Part shown: positions 36,901 to 45,673 of the stretch, piece after piece
Numbering within the stretch: the stretch's first letter is position 1
Layout of the letters: the number at the start of each line of letters is the position of its first letter
The notes under the pieces: model-generated
What the model saw: only the letters and a program-made list of their open reading frames with translations
Database searches by the model: none
Told to the model about the DNA's origin: nothing
Origin: Hydrococcus rivularis NIES-593
GTDB lineage: Bacteria > Cyanobacteriota > Cyanobacteriia > Cyanobacteriales > Microcystaceae
Length of the DNA: 64,000 nt
NCBI RefSeq assembly: GCF_001904635.1
Contig: NZ_MRCB01000025.1
Coordinates: forward strand, 1-64,000
Direction: 5' to 3'
Made by a program: the position numbers and the translations under genes

Positions 36901-39687
36901 CAATTGCTGTGTCGCTGGCTGGATGTATTGGTGGAAAGCGGTCAATTACAGCGCCAAAACGACAATTTTAGTCACTTTATCCCTTGTTCTCAAGAGAATC
37001 TAAAGACTATTAGAAATGAATGGGCATCTTCCCAAATGTTAGCGGGAATCGAGCATTTTGGCGATCGCCTCGCATCTGTACTGACGGGAAAACAAGAACC
37101 GTTGGAATTATTTATCGAACTAGGCAACAAAACCCAGGAGATAACTGCTGAGTTGCCTTTGAATGCCTATCTCAAAAGCATCATGCGGACAACCATCGAA
37201 GAGTTAGTGCGATCGCAACCATCGGATAAAAGGCTGAGAATTTTAGAAATTGGAGGCGGACAGGGAATTGCTACCTCAGAATTGCTCCCCATCCTACCTT
37301 CACAAACAACCTACACTTTCACCGATGTAGGCGGTTGGTTTCTCAAGCAAGCTCAACAGAAATTTAGCGCTTATCCTTTTGTCGAATATCGTTCCCTAGA
37401 TATCGAAAAACCCCCAACCGAACAAGGATTCTCCCATCATAGCTTTGATGTCGTAGTAGCTGTTAACGTGCTGCACGTCACTAAGAATATCGAAACAACG
37501 CTCAAAAATGTTCGTTCTTTATTAGCGCCTGGGGGTTTATTAATCTTGTGGGAAATCGTTGCACCTCAATTGAATTTTGACATTACCGATGCTCTATTAA
37601 TGAATCCTTTAGAAGATCGACAACGGAGTCGAGGCAATCCGTTTTTATCCGAACAACAGTGGCAAGAAGCATTGCGATCGCGCGGTTTTGAGCGAGTAGA
37701 TGTCATCTCGGAAACGGCGACTTTTGGCGAACAGGTTTTGCTAGCGCAAGCTTCTAATCATAATTTATCCGAGCAAAAACCCGATTTGAGCGACTGGTTT
37801 TATATTCCTTCTTGGAAACGTTCTCTACCGCCTCAGCGCTTTTCTAGCAAAGTTGGTGATATTTGGTTGCTATTCGTTGATGAGTGCGGTTTAGGAGAGA
37901 ACATCGCCCAAAAGCTCGTTATGGCAAAACAAGATGTCATTATTGTAAAAATTGGCCAACAGTTCGCGTGTCATGGCGATCGCGATTATCAGATCTCTCC
38001 TCAACAGCGAGAGGATTACGAGACGCTGTTTAAAGAACTACGCAAACAGCAAACAATTCCTAACAAAATCGTCCATTTGTGGAATGTTACGCCGAATAAT
38101 GACTCGAAAAACACAGAAATATCGAGTTTCTACAGCTTGTTATTTCTAACACAAGCGATCGGCGAACAACATCTCACCGATGCCATACAAATTGATGTCG
38201 TCTCGAATAATATGCAGGAGGTGACAAATTCAGAATTACTTTGTCCAGAGAAAGCGCTATTACTCGGTTTAGTGCGAGTCATTCCACTAGAATATCCAAA
38301 TATTACTTGTCGTAGTATTGATGTTGCTCTCACCTCGGAAAATCGACTGGTTGACCAATTATTAGCCGAATTTACTAGTTATTCTCCAGATCGCGCTATC
38401 GCCTATCGAGGGATAAATCGCTGGATACAAACTGTCGAACCCATCAGATTAGATAAAACCTTTGCAGAAAATGTCCCCTTGAGACAAGAAGGAGTCTATT
38501 TAATTACAGGGGGATTGGGAGGCGTTGGATTAGCGCTAGCAGACTATTTAGCAAGGACGGTACGCGCAAAACTGATTTTAATTGGACGATCGCGCTTTTG
38601 CAATCGCCAACATTGGCAAGAATGGCTATCGACTCATGATGAGGGAGATAATACGAGTCAGAAAATCCTTAAATTGCAGCATTTAGAAGCATTAGGCGCA
38701 GAATTAACGATCTTAAGGGCTGATGTTGCCGATTATAATCAAATGTCAACCGCGATCGCGCAAGTATATCGAAAATTCGGTTGCATTCATGGGGTAATCC
38801 ATGCCGCAGCAGTGCCAGGTGGCGGTACGATTCAACTTAGAACGCCAGATGCGATCGCCAGCGCTTTTGCACCGAAAGTAACGGGGACGCGCGTATTAGA
38901 GTCTCTGTTTAAGGATGCCGAATTAGATTTCTTTGTCCTTTGTTCCTCGCTAAGTTCTTTTATCGGTACGGCGGGAATGGTCGATTATACGGCTGAAAAT
39001 GCGTTTATCGATGCTTTTGCTCGTTATAGCGCTTCCCAAGAAGGCAAAAACGTTATTTCGATTAACTGGGATCGTTGGAATGGTCTTGGTATGGCGGTTG
39101 CTGTCGAAGCGAGACACCAAGAGATTACCGGAGAAACACTGACAGCAGCAATGAGTTATGAAGAGGGAATCGAAGCTTTTAGCCGAATTTTGGGGAGTAA
39201 GGGGATGCCTCAAGCGATCGTTTCAACCCAAACTTTTTGCAATCGCACAGAACAAAATTATTCAAATAATTCCGAAGAGGAAAAGCAATTAACCCAAAAA
39301 GATGTATCTAAATTGAATCGCGATCGCCCCCATTTGAGCAATGGTTATGTAGCTCCTACCAATGAAATCGAGCAAAGTATTGCTGAGATTTGGCAAGAAA
39401 TATTAGGAATCGAACGAGTAGGAATACACGATAACTTTTTTGAATTGGGAGGTGATTCTTTATTTGCAACTATCTTTGTTGCTCGGTTATGTAAGACTTT
39501 TGCCGTAGAATTGCCTTATAAAAGCTTTTTTAATGCGCCTACAGTTGCCGAATTAGCGGTTGCAATCGTACAAAAAATTACACAACAAAAAGATGAGGAA
39601 ATGTTAGCTAAAGCTTTAGCAGAAATCGAGCAACTATCTGAAGATGAAGCACAAAAAATACTGACTTTACCAAAACAAAAGGAGTAA
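33955..39687 (+). CDS. Type I polyketide synthase KS-AT-MT-KR-ACP
   Basis: This is a one-module PKS of 1910 residues. KS has Cys177 in TACSTSLVAV and the EAHGTGTA and TNIGHLD motifs. AT has GHSIGEY (Ser646) and HAFHS, so malonyl-CoA. A long insert at about 905-1290 is a SAM methyltransferase with RILEIGGGQG near 1095 and LLAPGGLLILWE, so the alpha carbon is probably methylated. KR has an intact GGLGGVGLALA loop near 1517 and Tyr1678 in DYTAEN. ACP has LGGDS (Ser1835). No dehydratase or enoylreductase is visible. The expected product is a 2-methyl-3-hydroxy unit between the unassigned residue and the second beta-hydroxylated residue. The KS-AT linker shares a nearly identical 269-bp tract with the first PKS. 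Confidence 0.95.
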   Translation: MNTNGSEIAIVGLAGRFPGAKNLEEFWQNLQNGVESVSFFSDEELLAEGIDKSVLSDRNYVKARAVLEDAELFDAAFFGFSPKEAEITDPQHRLFLECAWEALENAGYNSETDSGSIGVYAGSSLSGYLLNAYLNPNIVNSVDFHQLAIAGDKDYLATRVSYKLNLTGASYTIQTACSTSLVAVHLACQSLLNGECDLALAGGVSISASRKTGYFYKEGGIHSRDGHCRAFDAKAGGIVGGEGVGIVVLKRLEDAIANRDTIHAVIKGSATSNDGSLKVSYTAPRIEGQAKAIATAQLIAEVEPETITYIEAHGTGTALGDPIEIAALREVFQGGTQKKGFCAIGSLKTNIGHLDAAAGVAGLIKTVLALKHKQIPPSLHFEQPNPQIDFANSPFFVNTQLSEWKTNGTPRRAGVSSFGIGGTNAHVILEEFHAEAQRRRGQREEGGTRGQGDKGTRRQGELIQNLTWQLLVLSAKTESALETATDNLARHLDKHSELNLADVAYTLQVGRKAFNYRRMLVCRNLEDAAQALKSRDPKNILTQSCQSSHRPVVFMFPGQGSQYVNMGRELYQNEPVFTYWFDRCAELLKPHLNLDIRQIVYPDEIDTQQQLNQTFITQPALFAIAYALSQLWMSWGVRPEAAIGHSIGEYVAATLAGVFSLENALTLIAARGKLMQQLPAGAMLSVRLSESEIQPWLGTELSIAGINAPSSCVVSGTIAAVEQLQQKLLAQEIPCRRLHTSHAFHSSMVEPIIEPFTEQLRQIELYPPQFPFISNVSGTWITAAEACDRDYWAKHLRQPVRFSAGIAELMKQPERILLEVGAGRTLSTFAKQHQSDDRLVLTSIRHPQEQQSDSAFLLNTLGCLWMAGVNINWSGFRGDRKHYRIPLPTYPFERQRYWIEPPKQQQPQSIWDSLLEAARKQSRNQISQLDKESYLKNKQCLDRLCVAYINQTLVRLGAFENPSEKYSVEELCDRFGILPRYRQLLCRWLDVLVESGQLQRQNDNFSHFIPCSQENLKTIRNEWASSQMLAGIEHFGDRLASVLTGKQEPLELFIELGNKTQEITAELPLNAYLKSIMRTTIEELVRSQPSDKRLRILEIGGGQGIATSELLPILPSQTTYTFTDVGGWFLKQAQQKFSAYPFVEYRSLDIEKPPTEQGFSHHSFDVVVAVNVLHVTKNIETTLKNVRSLLAPGGLLILWEIVAPQLNFDITDALLMNPLEDRQRSRGNPFLSEQQWQEALRSRGFERVDVISETATFGEQVLLAQASNHNLSEQKPDLSDWFYIPSWKRSLPPQRFSSKVGDIWLLFVDECGLGENIAQKLVMAKQDVIIVKIGQQFACHGDRDYQISPQQREDYETLFKELRKQQTIPNKIVHLWNVTPNNDSKNTEISSFYSLLFLTQAIGEQHLTDAIQIDVVSNNMQEVTNSELLCPEKALLLGLVRVIPLEYPNITCRSIDVALTSENRLVDQLLAEFTSYSPDRAIAYRGINRWIQTVEPIRLDKTFAENVPLRQEGVYLITGGLGGVGLALADYLARTVRAKLILIGRSRFCNRQHWQEWLSTHDEGDNTSQKILKLQHLEALGAELTILRADVADYNQMSTAIAQVYRKFGCIHGVIHAAAVPGGGTIQLRTPDAIASAFAPKVTGTRVLESLFKDAELDFFVLCSSLSSFIGTAGMVDYTAENAFIDAFARYSASQEGKNVISINWDRWNGLGMAVAVEARHQEITGETLTAAMSYEEGIEAFSRILGSKGMPQAIVSTQTFCNRTEQNYSNNSEEEKQLTQKDVSKLNRDRPHLSNGYVAPTNEIEQSIAEIWQEILGIERVGIHDNFFELGGDSLFATIFVARLCKTFAVELPYKSFFNAPTVAELAVAIVQKITQQKDEEMLAKALAEIEQLSEDEAQKILTLPKQKE
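35212..35480 (+). repeat. 269-bp tract nearly identical to 11472-11740 in the first PKS
   Basis: Partner of the tract in the first PKS gene, with three mismatches. It includes the in-frame CGCAGAGG / GGGGACAA repeats at 35251-35336. Confidence 0.85.
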
Positions 39688-39796
39688 TTTAAGTAAATTG
39701 AGTTGAGGTACGTTGGCGTTAGTCTGCCGATAGGTATAACCCAACTTACGATAAGTCATACTAAGTTGTCTCATAAGAGTTAATTTTAAAATCTCG

Positions 39797-39822
39797 CACA
39801 GAGGCACAGAGGCACAGAGAAA
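39797..39822. repeat. GCACAGAGG-type tandem repeat in the intergenic gap
   Basis: The 197-bp gap between the second PKS and the stand-alone C gene holds this repeat and a GAGGTACGTTGGCGTTAG...TATAACCCAAC segment that looks like another dispersed repeat. I see no gene and no clear promoter there. Confidence 0.6.
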
Positions 39823-39884
39823 GAGAGGAGAGAAAGTAAAATTTCTGATTTCATGAAAAGAAAAGAAATAAGTTAAGGATAAAA

Positions 39885-41432
39885 ATGAGCGATATTTCTA
39901 CACGAATTGCGGCACTTTCTCCAGAGAAACGCAAGCTTTTACTACAACGTCTCAATCCCAAAAAAGAAATAAAATCCCAAAGTCGAGAGTCTGGCGTTTT
40001 TCCTCTTTCGTTTGCTCAACAACGGTTGTGGTTTCTCGACCAATTACAACCAGGAAACACTGCTTTTAATATCTTTCAACCCGTGCGCTTGATGGGTAAA
40101 CTCGACGTTGCAGCACTAGAACAAAGCTTTAAAGAAGTCGTGAAGCGTCATGAAATCTTGCAAACGAATTTTGCTTTAGTAGAGGGTCAACCGAGTCAGA
40201 TTATTCATTCTAGCGACACTTTTAACGTATTAATAATCGATTTACAGCAACTTACTCCAAACAGAAGAGAAATAGAAGCGATCGCATTAGCACAAAAAGA
40301 GTCACAATACTCTTTCAATTTAGCTAAAGGATCGTTAATACGGGTTACTTTATTAAAACTCAGCGAAACCGAACACCTATTATTATTAACCTTGCATCAT
40401 ATTATTGCTGATGGTTGGTCGATAGGCGTACTGATTCGCGAAATTAAAGCTTTATACGAAGCTTTCTCGTTAGGGAATCCTTCGCCGCTTCCCGATTTAC
40501 CCATCCAGTATGCTGACTTTGCCGTTTGGCAGAGAAATTGGTTGCAAGGCGAACAATTGGAGACGCAACTTGCTTACTGGAAACAGCAATTAAACGATAT
40601 TTCGATCTTAGAACTACCGCGCGATCGCGATCGTCCAAAAGTTCAAACTTATTGCGGTGCAAGAGAATCTTTATTCATAGACGAGTCTTTAACCCATAAG
40701 CTGAAGAATTTAAACAAAACAAAAGGCATTACCTTATTTATGATCTTGCTAGCAGCATTTCAAACCCTGCTGCATTGGTATGCCAAACAAGATAATATCG
40801 TCGTCGGTACGGATATCGCAAATCGAAATCAACCCGAAGTCCTGGGATTAATCGGATTTTTCGTCAATCAGTTGGTATTGCGGACGAATTTTGTAGGAAA
40901 TCCTACGTTTGCTGAGTTGCTTTTGAGAGTGCGAGAGATGGCATTAGATGCTTATACTCATCAAGATATCCCTTTTGATACGCTAGTCGATGCTCTCAAA
41001 TCAAAACGAGAATTAAATCGATCGCCTTTTTTTCAAGTCAAATTTATTTTAGAAAATACCCCAACTTCCTCGCTGGAATTGAAGGGGTTAACGGCAACTC
41101 ATCTAAATATTAATAAAAAGACAACGCAACTCGATTTATTGCTGGAGTTAGCAGAGACAGAGAAGGGAATAGATGGTGCTTTGGAATATAACACCGATTT
41201 ATTCGATGCTACTACCATTCGCGCGATCGCGAAACAGTATAAAACGCTTTTATCAGAGATTGCAATAAATCCTCAAATCGCATTAAACGAACTTTTAGAG
41301 TTACTAACCGAAAATGATAAGCAAAATCGACTCATTCAACAACAGAAAAGGAAAGAAATATTTCAGCAAAAGTTAACCCAAGTAAAACGAAAGCTTATTA
41401 ATGCCACAACAGCAACTCAGGAGGCAGAATGA
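39885..41432 (+). CDS. Stand-alone condensation domain protein
   Basis: This 515-residue protein is a single condensation domain: MSDISTRIAALSPEKRKLLLQRL helix at the start, LSFAQQRLWFLDQL, an intact HHIIADG at 171-177, and a charged helical tail after about 465. No A or PCP domain is attached. It matches the C part of the fusion protein at 18221-21958, and the next gene matches its hydroxylase part. It should join the PKS-bound chain to the beta-hydroxylated residue carried by the Interface-A-PCP protein downstream. AAGGA lies before the ATG; the TGA overlaps the start of the hydroxylase gene. Confidence 0.93.
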   Translation: MSDISTRIAALSPEKRKLLLQRLNPKKEIKSQSRESGVFPLSFAQQRLWFLDQLQPGNTAFNIFQPVRLMGKLDVAALEQSFKEVVKRHEILQTNFALVEGQPSQIIHSSDTFNVLIIDLQQLTPNRREIEAIALAQKESQYSFNLAKGSLIRVTLLKLSETEHLLLLTLHHIIADGWSIGVLIREIKALYEAFSLGNPSPLPDLPIQYADFAVWQRNWLQGEQLETQLAYWKQQLNDISILELPRDRDRPKVQTYCGARESLFIDESLTHKLKNLNKTKGITLFMILLAAFQTLLHWYAKQDNIVVGTDIANRNQPEVLGLIGFFVNQLVLRTNFVGNPTFAELLLRVREMALDAYTHQDIPFDTLVDALKSKRELNRSPFFQVKFILENTPTSSLELKGLTATHLNINKKTTQLDLLLELAETEKGIDGALEYNTDLFDATTIRAIAKQYKTLLSEIAINPQIALNELLELLTENDKQNRLIQQQKRKEIFQQKLTQVKRKLINATTATQEAE

Positions 41433-42469
41433 AAAAATTGGAATTTAAAAACATCAAACGTAAAGCAGTCGATGTACGCTCCGAAACCGCAATTTCCTTA
41501 GAATTTCTAGAGAATAATGCAACCTTACCTTTAATTATCAAACCCGCGATCGCAAATCTCGATTTAGCAGAATGGACTTGCGCCAACCGAGACTTTATTG
41601 ATGCCAAATTGTTAAAACATGGCGCTATTTTACTTCGGGATTTCCAAATTACCACAGCACCCGTTTTTGAACGATTTGGATTAGCGATTTGTTCGGAACT
41701 TTTCAATGAAAATGGCGAACATCCGCGAGAAACAGTAAGTGGTAATGTTTATACGCCTGTTTTTTATCCTAGCGATCGCAAATTGTTATGGCATAACGAA
41801 AACTCTTTTAACCATTTTTTCCCACAAAAAATATTATTTGCCTGTCGTCAACCAGCACAAGAAGGAGGAGAAACGCCAATTGTTGACAGTCGCAAGGTAT
41901 TTGAGTTACTCAATCCTAAGATTAAAAAGCTATTTCTTAAAAAGAAAGTCATGTACTTGCGTAACTATAGTGACCGATTGGGACTCAACTGGCAAAAAGT
42001 TTTTCAAACTAACAATAAGGCAGAAGTAGAAACGCGCTGCCGACAAGCTTTTATTGATTTTGATTGGCGGGAAAATCGCCTGAGAACTCGTTCTATTCGT
42101 CCTGCCGCAGTTAAACATCCAAAAACCGGAGAAATGACCTGGTTTACTCAAGCGCAACATTGGCATCCTGCTTGTTTGGACGAACAAACGCGCCAGTTAT
42201 TTAAATCTTCATTTCAAGCAGAAGATTTGCCTCGCAATTGTTATTACGGCGATGGCACTTTTATTGAAGATTCGGTAATGGAAGAAATTTGTAATATATA
42301 TCAACAGTTAGAAGTAACTTTTTCTTGGAAAAAAGGAGATGTATTAGTTCTAGATAATTTATTAACCGCTCACGGACGCAATCCTTTTGTGGGAGAAAGA
42401 CAATTATTAGTTGCGATGGGTGACATGATGAGTTTTGCAGATATTGAAGATTTAGGGGAGGGAAAATAA
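41429..42469 (+). CDS. TauD/SyrP-like Fe(II)/2-oxoglutarate beta-hydroxylase
   Basis: This 346-residue dioxygenase has the metal ligands H122-N-E124 in LLWHNENSF, distal His315 in LLTAHGRNP and a following Arg for 2-oxoglutarate. It aligns along its length with the C-terminal part of the fusion protein at 18221-21958, including the GGETPIVD and CYYGDGTFIEDSVM blocks. The group hydroxylates the beta carbon of PCP-bound aspartate in siderophore assembly lines. The partner is the Interface-A-PCP protein starting at its stop codon. AGGAGG precedes the ATG, which overlaps the preceding TGA. Confidence 0.92.
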   Translation: MKKLEFKNIKRKAVDVRSETAISLEFLENNATLPLIIKPAIANLDLAEWTCANRDFIDAKLLKHGAILLRDFQITTAPVFERFGLAICSELFNENGEHPRETVSGNVYTPVFYPSDRKLLWHNENSFNHFFPQKILFACRQPAQEGGETPIVDSRKVFELLNPKIKKLFLKKKVMYLRNYSDRLGLNWQKVFQTNNKAEVETRCRQAFIDFDWRENRLRTRSIRPAAVKHPKTGEMTWFTQAQHWHPACLDEQTRQLFKSSFQAEDLPRNCYYGDGTFIEDSVMEEICNIYQQLEVTFSWKKGDVLVLDNLLTAHGRNPFVGERQLLVAMGDMMSFADIEDLGEGK

Positions 42470-45400
42470 TGTTAGAACAAATGCAAGGATTTCAACTTTC
42501 TCCACAGCAAAAGCGTCTTTGGTTGATTCAACAAGATAGCGCTGTTTATCGTTCCCAATGCGCTATTCTTATCGAGGGAAATTTACAAGTAGAAATTTTA
42601 AGAGAAGCTTTACAAAAAGTTAGCGATCGCCATGAAATACTACGCACTAATTTTCATCAGTCTCAAGGTTTAAAAATTCCCCTGCAAACCATTCGCGATC
42701 GTGCGAAAGTATATTTTCAAGAAAGTAATTTTTGTGAAAAAGATTTGTTTAAATATGCTAGACAGTATTATTTTAATCTAGAAAAAGATTTTTTGTTAAA
42801 GACAATTTTAGTAACTTTGTCGTCCGAAAAATCTCTTTTATTTTTAGATATGCCTGCTTTAATTGCAGATACGATAACTCTAAGTAATTTAGTTGGCGAA
42901 ATCGGTCATTGTTATGACTCTTGCTTGCACGAAGAAGAACTAGATGGCGAACCATTACAATATGCCGATCTCGCTCAATGGCAAAACGAATTACTAGAAT
43001 CGAAAGAAGCAAAAGAAGCGCACAAGTATTGGAATCAATTAGATTTTTCTCAACTTAAAACTAGTAAACTAACAAGTGAAATTAGAATAAATGATAGAAC
43101 AAATTTTAATCCAGATTGTCTTACTTTATTGTTCGATACCGATCCAATCGGAAAAATAGACGCAATCGCGCAACAATATCAAACTTCAGTTTCAACATTT
43201 CTTTTAACTTGCTGGCAAATTTTGCTCTGGCGACTTACCGGACAATCGGATTTAATTATCGGTACTAATTTTGACGGTCGTAATTATGAAGAACTGAAAG
43301 AAGCATTGGGATTATTCGCCAAATACTTACCACTTTCTTGCTCTTTAGAGGCAAATCAAAAGTTTAGCAATGTTTTAGTTAATATCAACCAGGTTTTAGA
43401 CGAAATATCTCAGTATCAAGAAAGCTTTATCTGGGAAAAGGTTAGTGAATTAGAAGATGATTTCTTTCCATTTTGTTTTGAGTATGAAGAAGCACCATCT
43501 AAATATATTGCTACCGACATAGCTTTATCGATCGCTCGATGTTATGTCTGTTTCGATCGCTTTAAAATTAAACTTTCCTGCACTCGTCAATTAGATAATG
43601 CGATCGCTGTCGGATTTAATTACGACACGAATCGTTTTGTTAAAGAAGACATTCAACGCCTAGCAGAACAATTTGAAACTCTTTTAAACAGCGCGATTGA
43701 AAACCCCGAAACAACAATCGATCGCTTAAATCTTCTCAGTTCAAAAGAGCGATCGCAACTTTTAATCGAATTCAACAACACCAAAACCGCAAACTTACCG
43801 TATCAGTGCATTCATCATTGGTTTGAAGAACAATGCGATCGCACTCCCGATAATATTGCCGTCATCTGCGAAAACCAACAATTAACCTATCGTGAATTAA
43901 ACAACCGTGCCAATCGAGTAGCGCATTATCTACAAAAATTAGGCGTAGGTGCGGAGGTGTTAGTAGGAATTTGCTTAGCGCGATCGCTTGAAATGGTAAT
44001 AGGTATCCTAGGCATTCTTAAAGCTGGGGGTGCTTATGTCGCGATCGATCCAACTTATCCCCAGGAGCGCAAAGCTTTTATATTAGAAGATACGCGGATG
44101 CCGTTACTGTTGACGCAACAAAGTTTAGCAGCAGACATCCCCACAGATACAGTCAAAATCATTTGCTTAGATATCGATTGGGACATTATTGCTCGGCAAA
44201 GCACAGAAAACCTAGTCAGCAAAACCAACGAACATAATTTAGCCTACGTTATCTATACCTCCGGTTCAACTGGCAAACCCAAAGGAACCTTAATTCCTCA
44301 TCGTGGTTTGGTTAATTATCTCAACTGGTGTACGCAGGCGTATGCAGTCGCACAAGGGACGGGAACCTTAGTTCACTCTTCCCTTGCCTTCGATTTAACC
44401 GTTACTAGTCTCTTGTCGCCGCTAGTGGTAGGAAATCGAGTCGAACTACTTCCCGAAAACCAGGGAATCGATGCACTTTGGAAAAAATTACGTCAAAAAT
44501 CTAATCTCAGCCTCATCAAAATTACACCCGCTCATCTAGAATTACTCAGTCAACAACTATCTCCCCAAGAAGCAAGCGATCGCACTAACGCTTTCATCAT
44601 CGGCGGCGAAAACCTTACAACTGAGCAAATCGCCTTTTGGCAGGATTTCGCCCCAAATACGATGTTAATTAACGAATACGGCCCAACTGAAACCGTAGTT
44701 GGTTGCTGCATCTATCAAGTCCCGACAAACTATCTTCAATCTGGTTCCATTCCCATCGGAGGTGCGATCGCGAATACCCAACTTTATGTCTTAGATCGTC
44801 ACCTGCAACCAGTACCTATAGGAGTGCCAGGAGAATTATACATTGGCGGTGCGGGAGTAGCGAGAGGCTATCTAAACCGTCCCGAACTCACTGCCGAAAA
44901 ATTTATCCCCAACCCCTTCAGCAACGAATCAGGCGAACGTCTTTACAAAACAGGCGATTTAGTCGTGTTTCGATCCGACGGCAATTTAGAATTTCTCGAA
45001 CGCATTGATAACCAAGTGAAAATTCGCGGTTTTCGTATCGAACTCGGAGAGATAGAAACGCTACTGTCTCAACATCCTAACGTCAAAGATGCCGTAGTTA
45101 TAGCACGTGAAGACACACCAGGCGATCGCCGTTTAGTCGCTTACATCGTCCTCAAACAAGAATTCTCCGACAACCTTTGCCATTACCTCAAACAAAAACT
45201 ACCCGATTACATGATTCCTTCAGACATCGTTTCCTTAACCGCTTTTCCATTAACCATCAATGGCAAAATAGACAGAAAAGCCTTACCAGAACCAGCAAGC
45301 GCTAGCTCAGAAAATTATATTGCTCCTCGAAACTCAACCGAAGAGAAAATCGCCAAAATTTGGGCAGAAATCCTGAAACGAGATCGCATTAGCATCCACG

Positions 45401-45606
45401 ATAACTTTTTTGACATAGGAGGACATTCTTTGCTCGTCACTCAATTAATCTCTCGATTGCGCGACATATTTCAAATCGAACTGTCCATCCAGCAAATCTT
45501 TGAAACTCCCACCATCGCAGACTTAGCTTTAGTAATAACACAACAACTCGCCCAACAAGCAGACGAAGACATACTCGCTCAAGCACTCGCAGAATTAGAA
45601 AGCTAA
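42469..45606 (+). CDS. NRPS: Interface-A-PCP (Asp/Asn-type code)
   Basis: This 1045-residue protein begins MLEQMQGFQLSPQQKRLWLI, like the dimodule at 22078. Its C-like N-terminal domain has PALIADT (129-135) instead of HHxxxDG, so it is an Interface domain rather than a catalytic C domain. The A domain (YTSGSTGKPKG) gives DLTKIGEVGK. This is closer to the known asparagine code DLTKLGEVGK than to the aspartate code DLTKVGHIGK. PCP Ser987 is in IGGHS. With the stand-alone hydroxylase it should make a beta-hydroxy-Asp or beta-hydroxy-Asn residue. The upstream stop overlaps the start (TAATG). Confidence 0.93.
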   Translation: MLEQMQGFQLSPQQKRLWLIQQDSAVYRSQCAILIEGNLQVEILREALQKVSDRHEILRTNFHQSQGLKIPLQTIRDRAKVYFQESNFCEKDLFKYARQYYFNLEKDFLLKTILVTLSSEKSLLFLDMPALIADTITLSNLVGEIGHCYDSCLHEEELDGEPLQYADLAQWQNELLESKEAKEAHKYWNQLDFSQLKTSKLTSEIRINDRTNFNPDCLTLLFDTDPIGKIDAIAQQYQTSVSTFLLTCWQILLWRLTGQSDLIIGTNFDGRNYEELKEALGLFAKYLPLSCSLEANQKFSNVLVNINQVLDEISQYQESFIWEKVSELEDDFFPFCFEYEEAPSKYIATDIALSIARCYVCFDRFKIKLSCTRQLDNAIAVGFNYDTNRFVKEDIQRLAEQFETLLNSAIENPETTIDRLNLLSSKERSQLLIEFNNTKTANLPYQCIHHWFEEQCDRTPDNIAVICENQQLTYRELNNRANRVAHYLQKLGVGAEVLVGICLARSLEMVIGILGILKAGGAYVAIDPTYPQERKAFILEDTRMPLLLTQQSLAADIPTDTVKIICLDIDWDIIARQSTENLVSKTNEHNLAYVIYTSGSTGKPKGTLIPHRGLVNYLNWCTQAYAVAQGTGTLVHSSLAFDLTVTSLLSPLVVGNRVELLPENQGIDALWKKLRQKSNLSLIKITPAHLELLSQQLSPQEASDRTNAFIIGGENLTTEQIAFWQDFAPNTMLINEYGPTETVVGCCIYQVPTNYLQSGSIPIGGAIANTQLYVLDRHLQPVPIGVPGELYIGGAGVARGYLNRPELTAEKFIPNPFSNESGERLYKTGDLVVFRSDGNLEFLERIDNQVKIRGFRIELGEIETLLSQHPNVKDAVVIAREDTPGDRRLVAYIVLKQEFSDNLCHYLKQKLPDYMIPSDIVSLTAFPLTINGKIDRKALPEPASASSENYIAPRNSTEEKIAKIWAEILKRDRISIHDNFFDIGGHSLLVTQLISRLRDIFQIELSIQQIFETPTIADLALVITQQLAQQADEDILAQALAELES

Positions 45607-45632
45607 GTCACTAACCGTAACCTCTCCCCTTC

Positions 45633-45662
45633 TCCTCTGTGCCTCTGCGCCTCTGTGCGAGA
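45633..45662. repeat. CGCAGAGG-type tandem repeat, reverse orientation
   Basis: CCTCTGTGCCTCTGCGCCTC-like sequence fills the short gap before the terminal NRPS gene. No Shine-Dalgarno sequence is obvious before the ATG at 45674. Confidence 0.65.
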
Positions 45663-45673
45663 TAAAAACAATC

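Noticed and set aside
41426-41434. Frameshift separating C and TauD genes (broken fusion)
   Set aside because: AGGAGG before the ATG, the ATGA overlap and a complete start of the hydroxylase indicate two real genes; a split, not an error, though raw reads could confirm it.
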